From Scybalousia_A sp045221575 (lineage in GTDB: Bacteria; Bacteroidota; Bacteroidia; Bacteroidales; P3): a stretch of DNA of 64,000 nt. The notes below the pieces were generated by a model. The model saw only the letters and a list, made by a program, of their open reading frames with translations, was not told where the DNA came from and searched no databases. Below are positions 43,501-51,949 of the stretch, piece after piece (within the stretch, counting starts at the first letter, position 1; each line of letters starts with the position of its first letter). Location of the stretch: positions 51,293 to 115,292 of the forward strand of contig JBGUWU010000015.1 of NCBI GenBank assembly GCA_045221575.1, given 5' to 3'. The position numbers were made by a program, and so were the translations under genes.

Positions 43501-44312
43501 AAAGAGAACATAGTCTTGCTTCTCAAACTTCATTATTTGGAGGAGATGAAGAACAAGATGAAACCTTATCAATAAGTTATCCTGATTGTGAGCCATTGAC
43601 CCACTTAGAAAAACTTAGATTTGAAAAAGAGATGATAGGTTTCTATATTTCTGGTCATCCATTAGATGATTGGAATAATGAAATAAAAACTTTTGCAACG
43701 GATAACTTTAGTGAATTACCTAATAATGATAGTGATTTGGAAGCGTTTTATAGAAAGAGAGGAAGTACTCCTTTACATTTTGCTGGTATTATTACAGAAG
43801 CTTATGAAGGACAAACTAAAACAGGAAACAAATACGGCTCTTTTACAATAGAGGATAAAGAAGGAAGTCATCGTTTTTCATTGTTTGGACAGGATTATGT
43901 GAATTATGGTAAGTATTTAAAGGAAAAGCTATATGTATATTTAAGAGGAATGGTGCAGGAATCGGTATATCCTAATAAAAAAACAGGAGAAAAAACTATT
44001 ATATATAAGTTTAGAATAACAAAGATAGAACTTCTGGAAGATATGTTTAAAAACTATGCTAAAGGAGTAAAACTTGATATGAATGTAGAAGACGTTGATG
44101 ATAGTTTTATAAAAGATATTATTTCTCTTGCTCGTAAAAATTCCGGTAAAGCAATAGTTTCGTTTAGATTATATGATAGTCAAAATGGTATATCTTCAAC
44201 ACTTCAAGCAAGAAAACATAAAGTAGATATACATGATTTTCTTCAAGCTATTAAACCAATGTTAAATAGTGGTAGAATTAAAGATTATACAGTAGAAACA
44301 ACAATGTTTTAG
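40575..44312 (+). CDS. dnaE: DNA polymerase III alpha subunit
   Basis: Main replicative polymerase. 1245 residues: PHP domain (about 1-270, HLHVHTQYSILDGA, AITDHGNMYG), palm and fingers with GPGRGSAAGS and the catalytic PDIDVDF motif (Asp461, Asp463), RPGPMSYIP and YQEQVMQLS, a helix-hairpin-helix region, and a C-terminal OB fold (about 1010-1090). Complete and slightly longer than the E. coli enzyme, as usual in Bacteroidota. Followed 4 bp later by queG. Confidence 0.98.
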   Translation: MANFTHLHVHTQYSILDGACEIGKLIKKTKELGMNSLAITDHGNMYGVLDFRNKCVKNDVKPILGCEMYVAPGSRYDKKPTPSGARQRNNHLILLAKNIEGYQNLIKLDSLAFEEEAFYNKPRIDKELLFQYSKGLICSSACVAGVIPQLLLNGEDEKAETMALEYKEVFGDDYYIELQRHIRNEEQKIVTPKLITLAKKLDIKLLATNDVHFINESDFQAHKILICVNTGKTLKEETKLAYTGEEWLKSPEQMAELFEDVPESISNTQEVVDKVEVYELERKAILPVFDIPESFGKLEDYFEKYPEEVVKKDIEQGLIKRDKLKADATEEERQKLVEETLKDKGGYQKQVRTIFDFEYLRYLTYEGAKKRYGEPLTQEVIERIDTELDTIGWMGFPGYFLIVQDFINYSRNNLGVIVGPGRGSAAGSVVAYCLGITQVEPMKYDLLFERFLNPDRISLPDIDVDFDDEGREKTLHYVQQKYGVTHVAQITTFGSMAAKSAIKDVARVLDLPLADSNRLASYVPSRPGISLESAFKESPELADVLQRGTNLEKQVLQYAQQLEGSLRSTGVHACGIIIGPDDISNYVPLTRPKGSDMMATQFEGKLIESVGMIKMDFLGLANLSIIKDACENIKKSHGITVDIDNISLEDKETLELFARGDTTATFQFESEGMKAHLQNLRPDKFEDLIAMNALYRPGPMSYIPSFVDRKHGKEKIEYDFPQMEKYLKDTYGITVYQEQVMQLSRLLANFTPGQADTLRKAMGKKKLDLMAELKEKFDEGCKDNGLDKTITDRIWSDWEKFASYAFNKSHATCYAYVAFQTGYLKAHYPAEYMSAVLTHNLKNINNITIYIADCQKHNIEVLGPNVNESDVNFMVNAKGEILFGLAAIKSVGMSVAQTIIAEREKKGPYKSAVDFVERNIFFEDSSKQAINRKGIEALVKSGAFDCFKEAHRAQYLYTDNNGVMFIEKLIKYCAKQREHSLASQTSLFGGDEEQDETLSISYPDCEPLTHLEKLRFEKEMIGFYISGHPLDDWNNEIKTFATDNFSELPNNDSDLEAFYRKRGSTPLHFAGIITEAYEGQTKTGNKYGSFTIEDKEGSHRFSLFGQDYVNYGKYLKEKLYVYLRGMVQESVYPNKKTGEKTIIYKFRITKIELLEDMFKNYAKGVKLDMNVEDVDDSFIKDIISLARKNSGKAIVSFRLYDSQNGISSTLQARKHKVDIHDFLQAIKPMLNSGRIKDYTVETTMF

Positions 44313-44316
44313 TTTT

Positions 44317-45231
44317 ATGGCTTATCTGCCTAAGGAAGAAATAAAAGAACTTGCATTTAAAGAAGGTTTTTGTGATTTTGGAGCAGTGCAGGTAAAAGAA
44401 GTGGAAAGTGATTTTCTTAAACAATGGTTAGAAAATAGCTTTCATGCTTCTATGTCTTATATGGAAAATTATCAAGATATAAGACAAAATCCTGCTCTAT
44501 TGATAGATGATGCTAAGACTATTGTTTCCTTTCTTTATTCTTACAATGATGAAAGAGTAGATAAAAATTCTTTGTTTAAGATTGCTCACTATGCACAAAG
44601 GAAAGATTATCATTATGTTTTAAAACAAAAACTAAATAACATAATAACCGAATTGCAAACAAAATATCCTGATTTCACAGCAAGGGCTTTTGTTGATTCA
44701 GCTCCTATCTTAGAAAGATATTGGGCTGAAAGATGTGGCTTAGGTTGGATTGGTAAAAGTTCTCTGTTGATAAATAAAGATTATGGTTCTAAAGTTTTTA
44801 TAGGAGAAATTGTTTGCAACTATGAAACAGACTATAATAAAGAAAAAGTTAATAGTTTGTGCGGTCAATGTACTCTTTGTTTAAAATCTTGTCCAAATAA
44901 TGCTATTACACAAGATGGAATCTTTAATTCAAAAAGATGTATCTCCTACCAAACAATAGAGAACAAGGAAAATATTCCAGATGGTTTTGAAACAAAGGGT
45001 TATATCTATGGTTGTGATATTTGTTTAGAAGTCTGTCCATGGAACAAGAAAGCTAAGAAAGTAGAACAACAAGACACGGAAACAAAACTTTTAATACAAG
45101 AAGTTCTAAATAAAGCAGAACAAGGAACATTGGAAAAGATAGATTTTAAACATCTTGCAAAACTTTCTCCAATAAATAGGATTAAATACGAAAAGTTTTT
45201 AAGTAATATTAGCGTTACAACTAAAGATTAA
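44317..45231 (+). CDS. queG: epoxyqueuosine reductase
   Basis: Last step of queuosine synthesis on tRNA, a cobalamin- and 4Fe-4S-dependent reductase. The 304 residues include DFGAVQV, SYMENY, the FVDSAPILERYWAE catalytic region, GLGWIGKSS and two ferredoxin-type clusters (CGQCTLCLKSCP and CDICLEVCPWN). Normal for the short form without HEAT repeats. Its stop codon shares 3 bases with the convergent nucleoside phosphorylase. Confidence 0.95.
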   Translation: MAYLPKEEIKELAFKEGFCDFGAVQVKEVESDFLKQWLENSFHASMSYMENYQDIRQNPALLIDDAKTIVSFLYSYNDERVDKNSLFKIAHYAQRKDYHYVLKQKLNNIITELQTKYPDFTARAFVDSAPILERYWAERCGLGWIGKSSLLINKDYGSKVFIGEIVCNYETDYNKEKVNSLCGQCTLCLKSCPNNAITQDGIFNSKRCISYQTIENKENIPDGFETKGYIYGCDICLEVCPWNKKAKKVEQQDTETKLLIQEVLNKAEQGTLEKIDFKHLAKLSPINRIKYEKFLSNISVTTKD

Positions 45232-46034
45232 GCAAGTACGCCTTTGATTATCTTGATAAGATTACTGTTTGCTTTTTCAACGTTTTGAAGTACTTCTAAA
45301 TGAGATGGCTCTTCTTCTATATCTTCATTGAAAACATTACTAATAACAGAAAATCCTAATACCTTCATTCCTGCATGTGCAGCAACAATAACTTCTGGTA
45401 CAGTAGACATACCAACTGCAGATATTCCTAAGGTACGAAACATTATATATTCGGCTTTGGTTTCAAAACTTGGACCTGTGTTGCCGACATAAACACCTTT
45501 TTTTATTGGTATGTTTTCTTGTTTTGCAATATTTTCAGCACGAGAGATAAGTTTTTTATCATAAACCTCGCTCATAGAAGGAAAACGAGTTCCAAGTCTT
45601 TCGTCATTCTTTCCTATAAGAGGATTAGGCATACGAGAAATATGGTCAGTTATTAGCATTATATCTCCTGTGTTAAAAGACTTATTAACTCCTCCTGCTG
45701 CATTGGTGACTATAAGTGTTTTTACACCTAACAATTGCATAACTCTAACAGGAAAAGTAACTTGTTGCATAGAATAGCCTTCATAAAAATGAAAGCGTCC
45801 TTGCATACAGATTATTCCTTTTTTGTTAAGTTTGCCAATAACTAAATTACCAGCGTGTCCTTTTACTGTAGAGATAGGAAAATTAGGTATATCTTTATAA
45901 GGAATAACAACTTTATCTTCAATATCATCAGCTAAGGCACTTAACCCACTGCCTAAGATTATTGCAATCTCAGGTTTAAGGTTAGTTTTTGAGCAAATGA
46001 AGTTTTTAGCCTCAACAATTTGTTCGTAATACAT
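45228..46034 (-). CDS. purine nucleoside phosphorylase (trimeric PNP type)
   Basis: Phosphorolysis of guanosine, inosine or xanthosine in purine salvage. 268 residues from ATG 46034: ILGSGLSALAD (phosphate loop), STVKGHAGNLVIG, GRFHFYEGY, TNAAGGVN, GPSFETKAEY and the VGMSTVPEVIVAAH substrate motif. An upstream in-frame ATG at 46076 would overlap the preceding gene and does not match the family. Adenine deaminase at 49302 belongs to the same salvage theme. Confidence 0.94.
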   Translation of the reverse strand: MYYEQIVEAKNFICSKTNLKPEIAIILGSGLSALADDIEDKVVIPYKDIPNFPISTVKGHAGNLVIGKLNKKGIICMQGRFHFYEGYSMQQVTFPVRVMQLLGVKTLIVTNAAGGVNKSFNTGDIMLITDHISRMPNPLIGKNDERLGTRFPSMSEVYDKKLISRAENIAKQENIPIKKGVYVGNTGPSFETKAEYIMFRTLGISAVGMSTVPEVIVAAHAGMKVLGFSVISNVFNEDIEEEPSHLEVLQNVEKANSNLIKIIKGVLA

Positions 46035-46053
46035 AAACAAAGACTTTGTTTTG

Positions 46054-47640
46054 TTATCTTGTCTGGAATTTACCAAAGATATTGTTGTCTTCCCAATGAC
46101 AAAGGAAGAGAATATGCTTTGAATTAGTTAAGAATAAAGTCTTATAGAAAGGCATCTTCATATCATGAGTTTTGAAAGCTTGTTGCCAATTGAACGAACC
46201 ATCAGAATAAACCTGTACAAAATTAACTTGAGTTCTAAGTTTGTCTGAGTTGTATTGACGAGAAGGTTTAAACTTTCCGTTAGAGTAGTTGGCAATATGG
46301 TCATTAAACATTATATATAAACCATATCTATCTCTTGTCATAGCATAGCCGTTGTATGAATCGTTACCATTATATATCTTTTGACGTTTAGCAATGTAAG
46401 CATTACCTTCTATCATTCCATTTTTATCAATATTAGTTAAAACAAGATCTCTGTAATAAAAAGCTTCCTCACCTGTAGGCTTTTGACCACGGCGTTTAGG
46501 TGGAATAAGATGAGAAGCAAATCTTTGTTCTCCTAACATAATAACATTACCACCAATCATAGGAACAAGTTCTTCAATATAAGTAGTAAAGTTGCTTGGA
46601 CCAGGCATCTCTTTTTTCTTTTCAACCATTGCGTCTGTTTCATATTCTTTAAACTCTTTCATAGAAGAAGATTTTTGATACAAACGTCTTTTATCAAAAC
46701 TATATGCAAAAGTGCCTGCAGCAAGATAAGGTTTATCATTAGTTATTCCATAATAACCTGCGATTAAATGATCACCTTCTAAGTTAAAACAACATCTAAT
46801 ATCTGTTGCCCAAGCGTCTTCAAGTTTTATATCATAGGTTTTGTTTTGATATTTGGTAAAATGAACCAGATAAGTTATGTCATCTTTATGATTAACTTTT
46901 TTACCTTGTGCCACACCTTGTAAAGCTAATAATGCTTCATCGCCTTCATTATTAACCATTACATCTTTAACACTTATCTTTAAACCTTCTACTGCAGCAA
47001 TAGGGTAGGTTTTAGACCAAAGCAAACCCATTTGATTGTTATATATCTTTACTTCTGCCTCTCTGCTGTTTTCTCCACCTTTTAAGATGCAGAAAACCAT
47101 CTTAGTTTTGTTTTCAGAGAAAGAGAAAAGGAAAGGTTTTTGAGCAGAATCAACTACGTAAGAATAGTTCATAAACAATTCTGGCTGGTCAATCAATCTC
47201 ATATCTTTCAAGTGTAGGTATTGTGTGTAGAATTTCTGTGTTCCTGTTTCGGTAGGAGTTGTTTTGTTGCGAGAAGATCGTTTTGTTTCTTTTGCTTTAT
47301 CTTTTTGAGTTTTAGAAAGAATAAAACCTACTAAAGAATTATTTCTCCATGTTTGTTCTATCTTATACTTAGGAGATCCAAAGTCTATCTTTGCTAATCT
47401 ATCAACGTTGCCGTCTATGTCGGTATGCGCAAGATAATATTTGTACTCAAATTCTCCTTCACCTTTGTATTCGTTCATGCAATAGTAAAAATAATAACCA
47501 GAAACGTCTTCGGCAATTATTTTTGCATCAACGCAATCATCTTTTATATCATAGAACCTTTTACCAAAAGATATGTCCATCTGTGCTACAGCATTAAGCA
47601 AACAAAAGAACGTAGCGAAGTATAAAACAAACTTTTTCAT
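46054..47640 (-). CDS. large secreted protein, unknown
   Basis: A 528-residue protein with a clean signal peptide (1-20, ending AVAQ). I chose ATG 47640; the frame runs 29 codons further upstream but that part includes the -7 element. The body is beta-rich with repeated strand patterns (for example MGLLWSKTYPI and NIDKNGMIEGNAYI) that suggest a propeller-like arrangement. A short basic, low-complexity loop (KAKETKRSSRNKTTP) is present. No catalytic motif is recognised. It lies between pgi and the phosphorylase. Confidence 0.7.
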   Translation of the reverse strand: MKKFVLYFATFFCLLNAVAQMDISFGKRFYDIKDDCVDAKIIAEDVSGYYFYYCMNEYKGEGEFEYKYYLAHTDIDGNVDRLAKIDFGSPKYKIEQTWRNNSLVGFILSKTQKDKAKETKRSSRNKTTPTETGTQKFYTQYLHLKDMRLIDQPELFMNYSYVVDSAQKPFLFSFSENKTKMVFCILKGGENSREAEVKIYNNQMGLLWSKTYPIAAVEGLKISVKDVMVNNEGDEALLALQGVAQGKKVNHKDDITYLVHFTKYQNKTYDIKLEDAWATDIRCCFNLEGDHLIAGYYGITNDKPYLAAGTFAYSFDKRRLYQKSSSMKEFKEYETDAMVEKKKEMPGPSNFTTYIEELVPMIGGNVIMLGEQRFASHLIPPKRRGQKPTGEEAFYYRDLVLTNIDKNGMIEGNAYIAKRQKIYNGNDSYNGYAMTRDRYGLYIMFNDHIANYSNGKFKPSRQYNSDKLRTQVNFVQVYSDGSFNWQQAFKTHDMKMPFYKTLFLTNSKHILFLCHWEDNNIFGKFQTR

Positions 47641-47673
47641 CTTTATAATTATTCTTTCTTTATTTTCAAACTG

Positions 47674-47681
47674 CAAAAATA
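47674..47681 (-). promoter_or_regulatory. -7 element of the gene at 46054
   Basis: Minus-strand TATTTTTG, 33 bp before the ATG, adjacent to the pgi terminator. Confidence 0.5.
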
Positions 47682-47682
47682 C

Positions 47683-47721
47683 AAAAAAAAATAATGTGTT
47701 GCCTTTTTTAGACAACACATT
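47683..47721 (-). terminator. pgi terminator
   Basis: AATGTGTTG (47693-47701) / CAACACATT (47713-47721), perfect 9-bp stem; on the minus strand it is followed by a T9 run. Confidence 0.82.
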
Positions 47722-47730
47722 TAACATTTT

Positions 47731-49023
47731 TTATTCTTTACCTAAGAGAGCAAACATTTTCTTCTTGTAGTTTTCTACTCCAGGTTGATTGAATGGATTG
47801 ACATCTAAGACATAGCCACTAATTCCGCAACATATCTCAAAGAAGTAAATCAATTTGCCTATGGTTTGTTCGTTTATCTCTTCAACTTCAAGGGTTATCT
47901 GACTAACATTGCCTTCTAAATGTGCTAAGCGAGTGCCTTCTTCTGCCTTATGGTTAATATCGGTCAAAGAAAAGCCAAGAAGATAATCTAATTTGTCGTC
48001 ATTTTCTTTAAGTTTAGGAATACTCAAATGCTTGTTGCTCTTATTTACATGTAGAACGCTTTCAAACATAAGTCTTTTACCCTCTTGTATATATTGTCCC
48101 ATTGAATGCAAGTCTGTGGTGTTGCTAACGCTTGCAGGGAATAAACCTTTTAGGTCTTTACCTTCGCTTTCGCCATACAATTGTTTCCACCATTCAGAAA
48201 GGAAGACAAGATTTGGTTGGTAATTAACTAACAGTTCAATGCTCTTTCCTTTATTGTATAATACATTTCTTGCTACAACGTATTTGATTGCTTCATTGTT
48301 TGTACTGTCATCAAATAAAGTCTTTTCTCGTTCTGCAACCGCACCAGCAACTATTTGTTTTATATCAAATCCAGCAACTGCTATAGGTATCAAACCAACA
48401 GGAGTAAGAACAGAATAACGACCTCCTACATCATCAGGGATAACAAATGTATCATAACCCTCTTTATCTGCAAGAGTTTTCAGTACTCCTTTTTCTTTGT
48501 CGGTAATTGCTATAATACGTTTAGCTGCTTGTTCTTTGCCATACTTGTTCTCTAAGTGATTTCTTATAATGCGGAATGTTACTGCTGTTTCTGTTGTTGT
48601 ACCAGACTTAGAAATAACTGCGAGAGAATAATCTTTTTTATCTAAAACTTCCATTAAGTCAGCTAAATAGTCTTCATTCATTGTGTTTCCAGCATAAACT
48701 ATTGCAGGATATTTTCTGTCCAACAAAGTATCAAAGTTATGCTTTAAGGCTTCAATAACCATTCTTGCACCAAGATAACTTCCTCCAATACCAGCAACAA
48801 CAAACACCTCACTATTTTGCCTTACACGTTCAGCAATCTTATTAATTTTTTCAATATCTGCTTCTTGTATTTGTTTAGGTAGATCTATCCAGCCTAAAAA
48901 ATCGTTCCCTTTACCTGTCTTATCTCTAAGAGTTTTTAAGGCTTGAATACTTTTTTCTTCTACTTGCTTTATCTCTACATAATTAGGCGTATCAGCCTGA
49001 GAATAATCTATTTTTACTTTCAT
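47731..49023 (-). CDS. pgi: glucose-6-phosphate isomerase
   Basis: Glucose-6-P to fructose-6-P in glycolysis. The 430 residues are the short (Bacillus-type) form. VAGIGGSYLGARMV, VISKSGTTTETAVTFR (sugar-phosphate loop), DDVGGRYSVLTPVGL and the final NPFNQPGVENYKK with catalytic Lys are all there. Single-gene unit ending in a strong hairpin. Confidence 0.96.
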   Translation of the reverse strand: MKVKIDYSQADTPNYVEIKQVEEKSIQALKTLRDKTGKGNDFLGWIDLPKQIQEADIEKINKIAERVRQNSEVFVVAGIGGSYLGARMVIEALKHNFDTLLDRKYPAIVYAGNTMNEDYLADLMEVLDKKDYSLAVISKSGTTTETAVTFRIIRNHLENKYGKEQAAKRIIAITDKEKGVLKTLADKEGYDTFVIPDDVGGRYSVLTPVGLIPIAVAGFDIKQIVAGAVAEREKTLFDDSTNNEAIKYVVARNVLYNKGKSIELLVNYQPNLVFLSEWWKQLYGESEGKDLKGLFPASVSNTTDLHSMGQYIQEGKRLMFESVLHVNKSNKHLSIPKLKENDDKLDYLLGFSLTDINHKAEEGTRLAHLEGNVSQITLEVEEINEQTIGKLIYFFEICCGISGYVLDVNPFNQPGVENYKKKMFALLGKE

Positions 49024-49150
49024 ATTGTTATTGTATTAGGTTTATATTTATATAACTTATATTCTTTGCTAATATTGTGTAATAAGGAATTAATGATAAA
49101 ATAATTAGTCTTCGTTTTAATTTATGAAAATCAAATTCTAATTTACAAAG

Positions 49151-49256
49151 AGTTGATTTTAATTTCTCAAAAGTTGATTTTAAATTTTTAAAAGTTGATC
49201 TTTGTATGCAAAAAAGTTGATTTTAATTTATTAGAAGTTGATTTTTTTACATAATA
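49151..49256 (+). repeat. five tandem 21-bp repeats upstream of ade
   Basis: The motif AGTTGATTTTAAttt begins at 49151, 49172, 49193, 49215 and 49236, so the period is 21, 21, 22, 21 bp. Copies 1, 2 and 4 are nearly identical over the first 12 bases; copies 3 and 5 diverge after AGTTGAT. An inverted half (AAAATCAA) precedes the array near 49126. It ends about 34 bp before the ade -7 element. Confidence 0.8.
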
Positions 49257-49289
49257 TCTTGGATTTTTTAATAGCAATGTATTTTTTAG

Positions 49290-49297
49290 TAATTTTG
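49290..49297 (+). promoter_or_regulatory. -7 element at the ade start codon
   Basis: TAATTTTG ends 4 bp before ATG 49302. Transcription would begin at or just after this ATG, giving a leaderless mRNA or use of the ATG at 49311. No -33 TTG at 19 bp. Confidence 0.4.
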
Positions 49298-49301
49298 CAT
49301 T

Positions 49302-50942
49302 ATGAAAAATATGCAAGAAACCATAATTTTAGGACATATCATTGATGTTGTAAATAATAAAATTTTTGATGGGAAGGTTGTTGTCAAGGAAAATAAGATA
49401 GCAGACGTTCTTTCTGTTGAAAAAAATTTGAGTGATGTGCCTTATATCTTACCTGGCTTTATTGATTCTCATATTCATATAGAGAGTTCAATGCTTTTGC
49501 CTCATAATTTTGCTGATGCTGTAGTAAAACATGGTACTATTGCATGTGTTTGTGATGCTCATGAGATAGCAAACGTGCTTGGTAAGGTTGGAGTTGAGTT
49601 TATGATAGAAGATGGTAGGCATACTGATTTTTATTTCTTTAATGGAGTACCTTCATGTGTGCCTGCAACAAAATTTGAAACCGCTGGTGCGGAACTAAAT
49701 AGTAAAGATATAGAAGATTTATTGAAAAATGAAAACATAACTCATCTTTCTGAAATGATGAACTATCCTGGAGTTTTATTTAAAGATGAAGAGGTAATTA
49801 GTAAGATAGAACTTGCACACAAATATAATAAACCTATAGATGGACATGCACCTTTATTAAGAGGAAAAGAATTAAAAACTTATTCTTCCTATGATATTAG
49901 TACAGACCATGAATGTAATAGTATAGAAGAAGCGGAAGAAAAAATATCTAATAACATAAAAATTCAGATAAGAGAGGGTTCTGCTGCAAGAAACTTTGAT
50001 AAACTTCTGCCTTTATTGGATAAATATTCTAACGATTTGATGTTTTGTTCTGATGATAAACATCCTAATGATTTACTTTTTGGACATATAAACCAATTAG
50101 TGAAAAGAGCGTTAGAAAAAGGCTATCCTATTATTGATGTTCTTAAACTTGCAAGCCTTAACCCTATAAAGCAATATAAACTTCCTTGTGGCTTGTTGCA
50201 AAAGGGTGATAATGCAGACTTTATACTTGTAGATGATTTGCGAGAATTCAATATCTTGGCTACTTACATAAAAGGTAAAAAAGTCTATGATAAAGAAGAG
50301 AATAGGAGAGAGGTAGCAAAAATCCAAGAAATAGAATACAATAACTTTAAAGCAGAGAAGATAGACAAAAAAGATATAGTTTTAAAGTATAAAGATAAGA
50401 AAATAAACGTTATAGAGTGCTTTGACGGTGAGTTATTTACTAAGAAAATAGAGATAGAACCGAAACAAAAAGATGGATATATGGTTTCAGATGTTGATAA
50501 TGATATTTTAAAGATAGTTGTCTTGAATAGATACCATAAAGCCAAGCCATCTGTTGCCTTTATTAAAGGTATAGGTTTAAAAGAAGGCGCTATGTGTTCT
50601 ACTATTGCACACGATTCTCACAATATTATTGCTGTTGGAGTAGAAGATGAAGATATAGTTAAGGCGATTAATCTTGTAATAGAACATAAAGGAGGAATAA
50701 CATTTGTAAATAAAGAAGATAAAGATATATTACCACTGCCTGTTGCTGGGTTAATGTCTAATAAGAATGTAGAACAAGTGGCAGAAGATTATAATAGAAT
50801 TAATAATAAAGTGAAAGCTTACACAAACAAACTAAAAGCTCCATATATGACCTTATCTTTTATGGCTTTGCTCGTTATTCCAGAAATAAAAATATCTGAT
50901 AAAGGTTTATTTGATGTAACAAGTTTTTCATTCGTAAAATAA
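49302..50942 (+). CDS. ade: adenine deaminase
   Basis: Converts adenine to hypoxanthine; amidohydrolase-fold metal enzyme. 546 residues: YILPGFIDSHIHIESSM (metal His-x-His), CDAHEIANVLG, GHAPLLRGKEL, DISTDHECNS, the FCSDDKHPNDLL Asp motif and a C-terminal adenine-deaminase domain (about 390-546, SVAFIKGIGLKEGAMCSTIAHDSHNI). Complete. The start could also be ATG 49311. It is preceded by the 21-bp tandem repeat, so purine-dependent control is plausible but unproven. Confidence 0.95.
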   Translation: MKNMQETIILGHIIDVVNNKIFDGKVVVKENKIADVLSVEKNLSDVPYILPGFIDSHIHIESSMLLPHNFADAVVKHGTIACVCDAHEIANVLGKVGVEFMIEDGRHTDFYFFNGVPSCVPATKFETAGAELNSKDIEDLLKNENITHLSEMMNYPGVLFKDEEVISKIELAHKYNKPIDGHAPLLRGKELKTYSSYDISTDHECNSIEEAEEKISNNIKIQIREGSAARNFDKLLPLLDKYSNDLMFCSDDKHPNDLLFGHINQLVKRALEKGYPIIDVLKLASLNPIKQYKLPCGLLQKGDNADFILVDDLREFNILATYIKGKKVYDKEENRREVAKIQEIEYNNFKAEKIDKKDIVLKYKDKKINVIECFDGELFTKKIEIEPKQKDGYMVSDVDNDILKIVVLNRYHKAKPSVAFIKGIGLKEGAMCSTIAHDSHNIIAVGVEDEDIVKAINLVIEHKGGITFVNKEDKDILPLPVAGLMSNKNVEQVAEDYNRINNKVKAYTNKLKAPYMTLSFMALLVIPEIKISDKGLFDVTSFSFVK

Positions 50943-50971
50943 CACAAACAACATTATAAAACATAAAGAAA

Positions 50972-51865
50972 ATGAAGAAAAATAAATTGCTTATCATTGT
51001 GCTGCTATTTATTGTAGCTCTCGTTAATTCTGCATGTAAGGAAGAAAAATCTAACCTTATAGGAGCAGATAATTATATCGTATCTCAAAAAAATCCATTA
51101 AAGAAAGAGAATAAAAGAATAGTGTCTGTATCAACTCAAATTACGGAAATTGTTTGTGATTTAGGTTGTATGGATAGACTTATTGCGAGAACAGATTTCT
51201 GTGAATATCCTACTGAAGTTACAAAGATAAAAAGTATAGGAGGCGTTAGTAACCCTAATATAGAGATGATTATTAGTTTAAATCCAGATGTAGTTATAAC
51301 TTCTTCTATGATGCCAAGAAAACTCTTTACTCTCTTAGAAAATGCTGGTTTACCTGTTATGTCCTTTAAAGAAAGTAATAAGATAGAAGGAATGTATAAA
51401 GTTATAGATATATTAGGCAAACTGTTACAAAGAGAAAAACAAGCAGATAGTATAATAAATGATTGTAAACGAAGACTACAAATAACTAAACATACTTGTG
51501 ATAGTATTCAAAATGCAAAACATATATCTAAACCTAAAGTGTATTATGTTGTTGGCTATGGCGCAAGTGGAGATTTTTCTGCTGGTAAGAATACTTATAT
51601 AGATGAAATGTTTGCTTTAGCGGGTGCAGACAACATAGCTAAAGAAAGCATTAATTGGACATTTACTAAGGAACAATTATTTAAAAATGAACCTGATTAT
51701 ATATTTATTCGCAAAGCCGATGTAGAAAAGTTCTGTAATTTATCTCCATATAATAAATTGAAAGCAGTAAAAGAACATCGTGTAATAGGAATAGACGGAA
51801 TGGACGCACAAACTCCACGCAGTATTTCTTTGATAGAGCTTATAGCAAAAACTATCTATGAATAA
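50972..51865 (+). CDS. BtuF/FecB-like ABC substrate-binding lipoprotein
   Basis: Periplasmic binding protein for an iron-chelate or cobalamin importer, anchored by a lipid (signal ending VNSAC, Cys22). The 297 residues follow the helical-backbone class III fold: RIVSVSTQITEIVCDLG, IGGVSNPNIEMIISLNPDVVI, a long backbone helix (about 140-175), YYVVGYGASGDFSAG and INWTFTKEQLFKNEPDYIFI. The matching ATPase-permease pair lies 18 kb away at 31218-32984; whether they work together is inference. Follows ade by 29 bp. Confidence 0.87.
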   Translation: MKKNKLLIIVLLFIVALVNSACKEEKSNLIGADNYIVSQKNPLKKENKRIVSVSTQITEIVCDLGCMDRLIARTDFCEYPTEVTKIKSIGGVSNPNIEMIISLNPDVVITSSMMPRKLFTLLENAGLPVMSFKESNKIEGMYKVIDILGKLLQREKQADSIINDCKRRLQITKHTCDSIQNAKHISKPKVYYVVGYGASGDFSAGKNTYIDEMFALAGADNIAKESINWTFTKEQLFKNEPDYIFIRKADVEKFCNLSPYNKLKAVKEHRVIGIDGMDAQTPRSISLIELIAKTIYE

Positions 51866-51905
51866 TAATATTTGTTTATAATTTTATGTTTTCAAAATTT
51901 TAGAC

Positions 51906-51913
51906 TATTTTTG
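51906..51913 (+). promoter_or_regulatory. -7 element of the deiminase gene
   Basis: TATTTTTG, 36 bp before ATG 51950; it lies inside the in-frame upstream extension and so supports that start. Confidence 0.5.
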
Positions 51914-51949
51914 CAAACGATTATTTTAACAATTTTAAATATATTTTAT

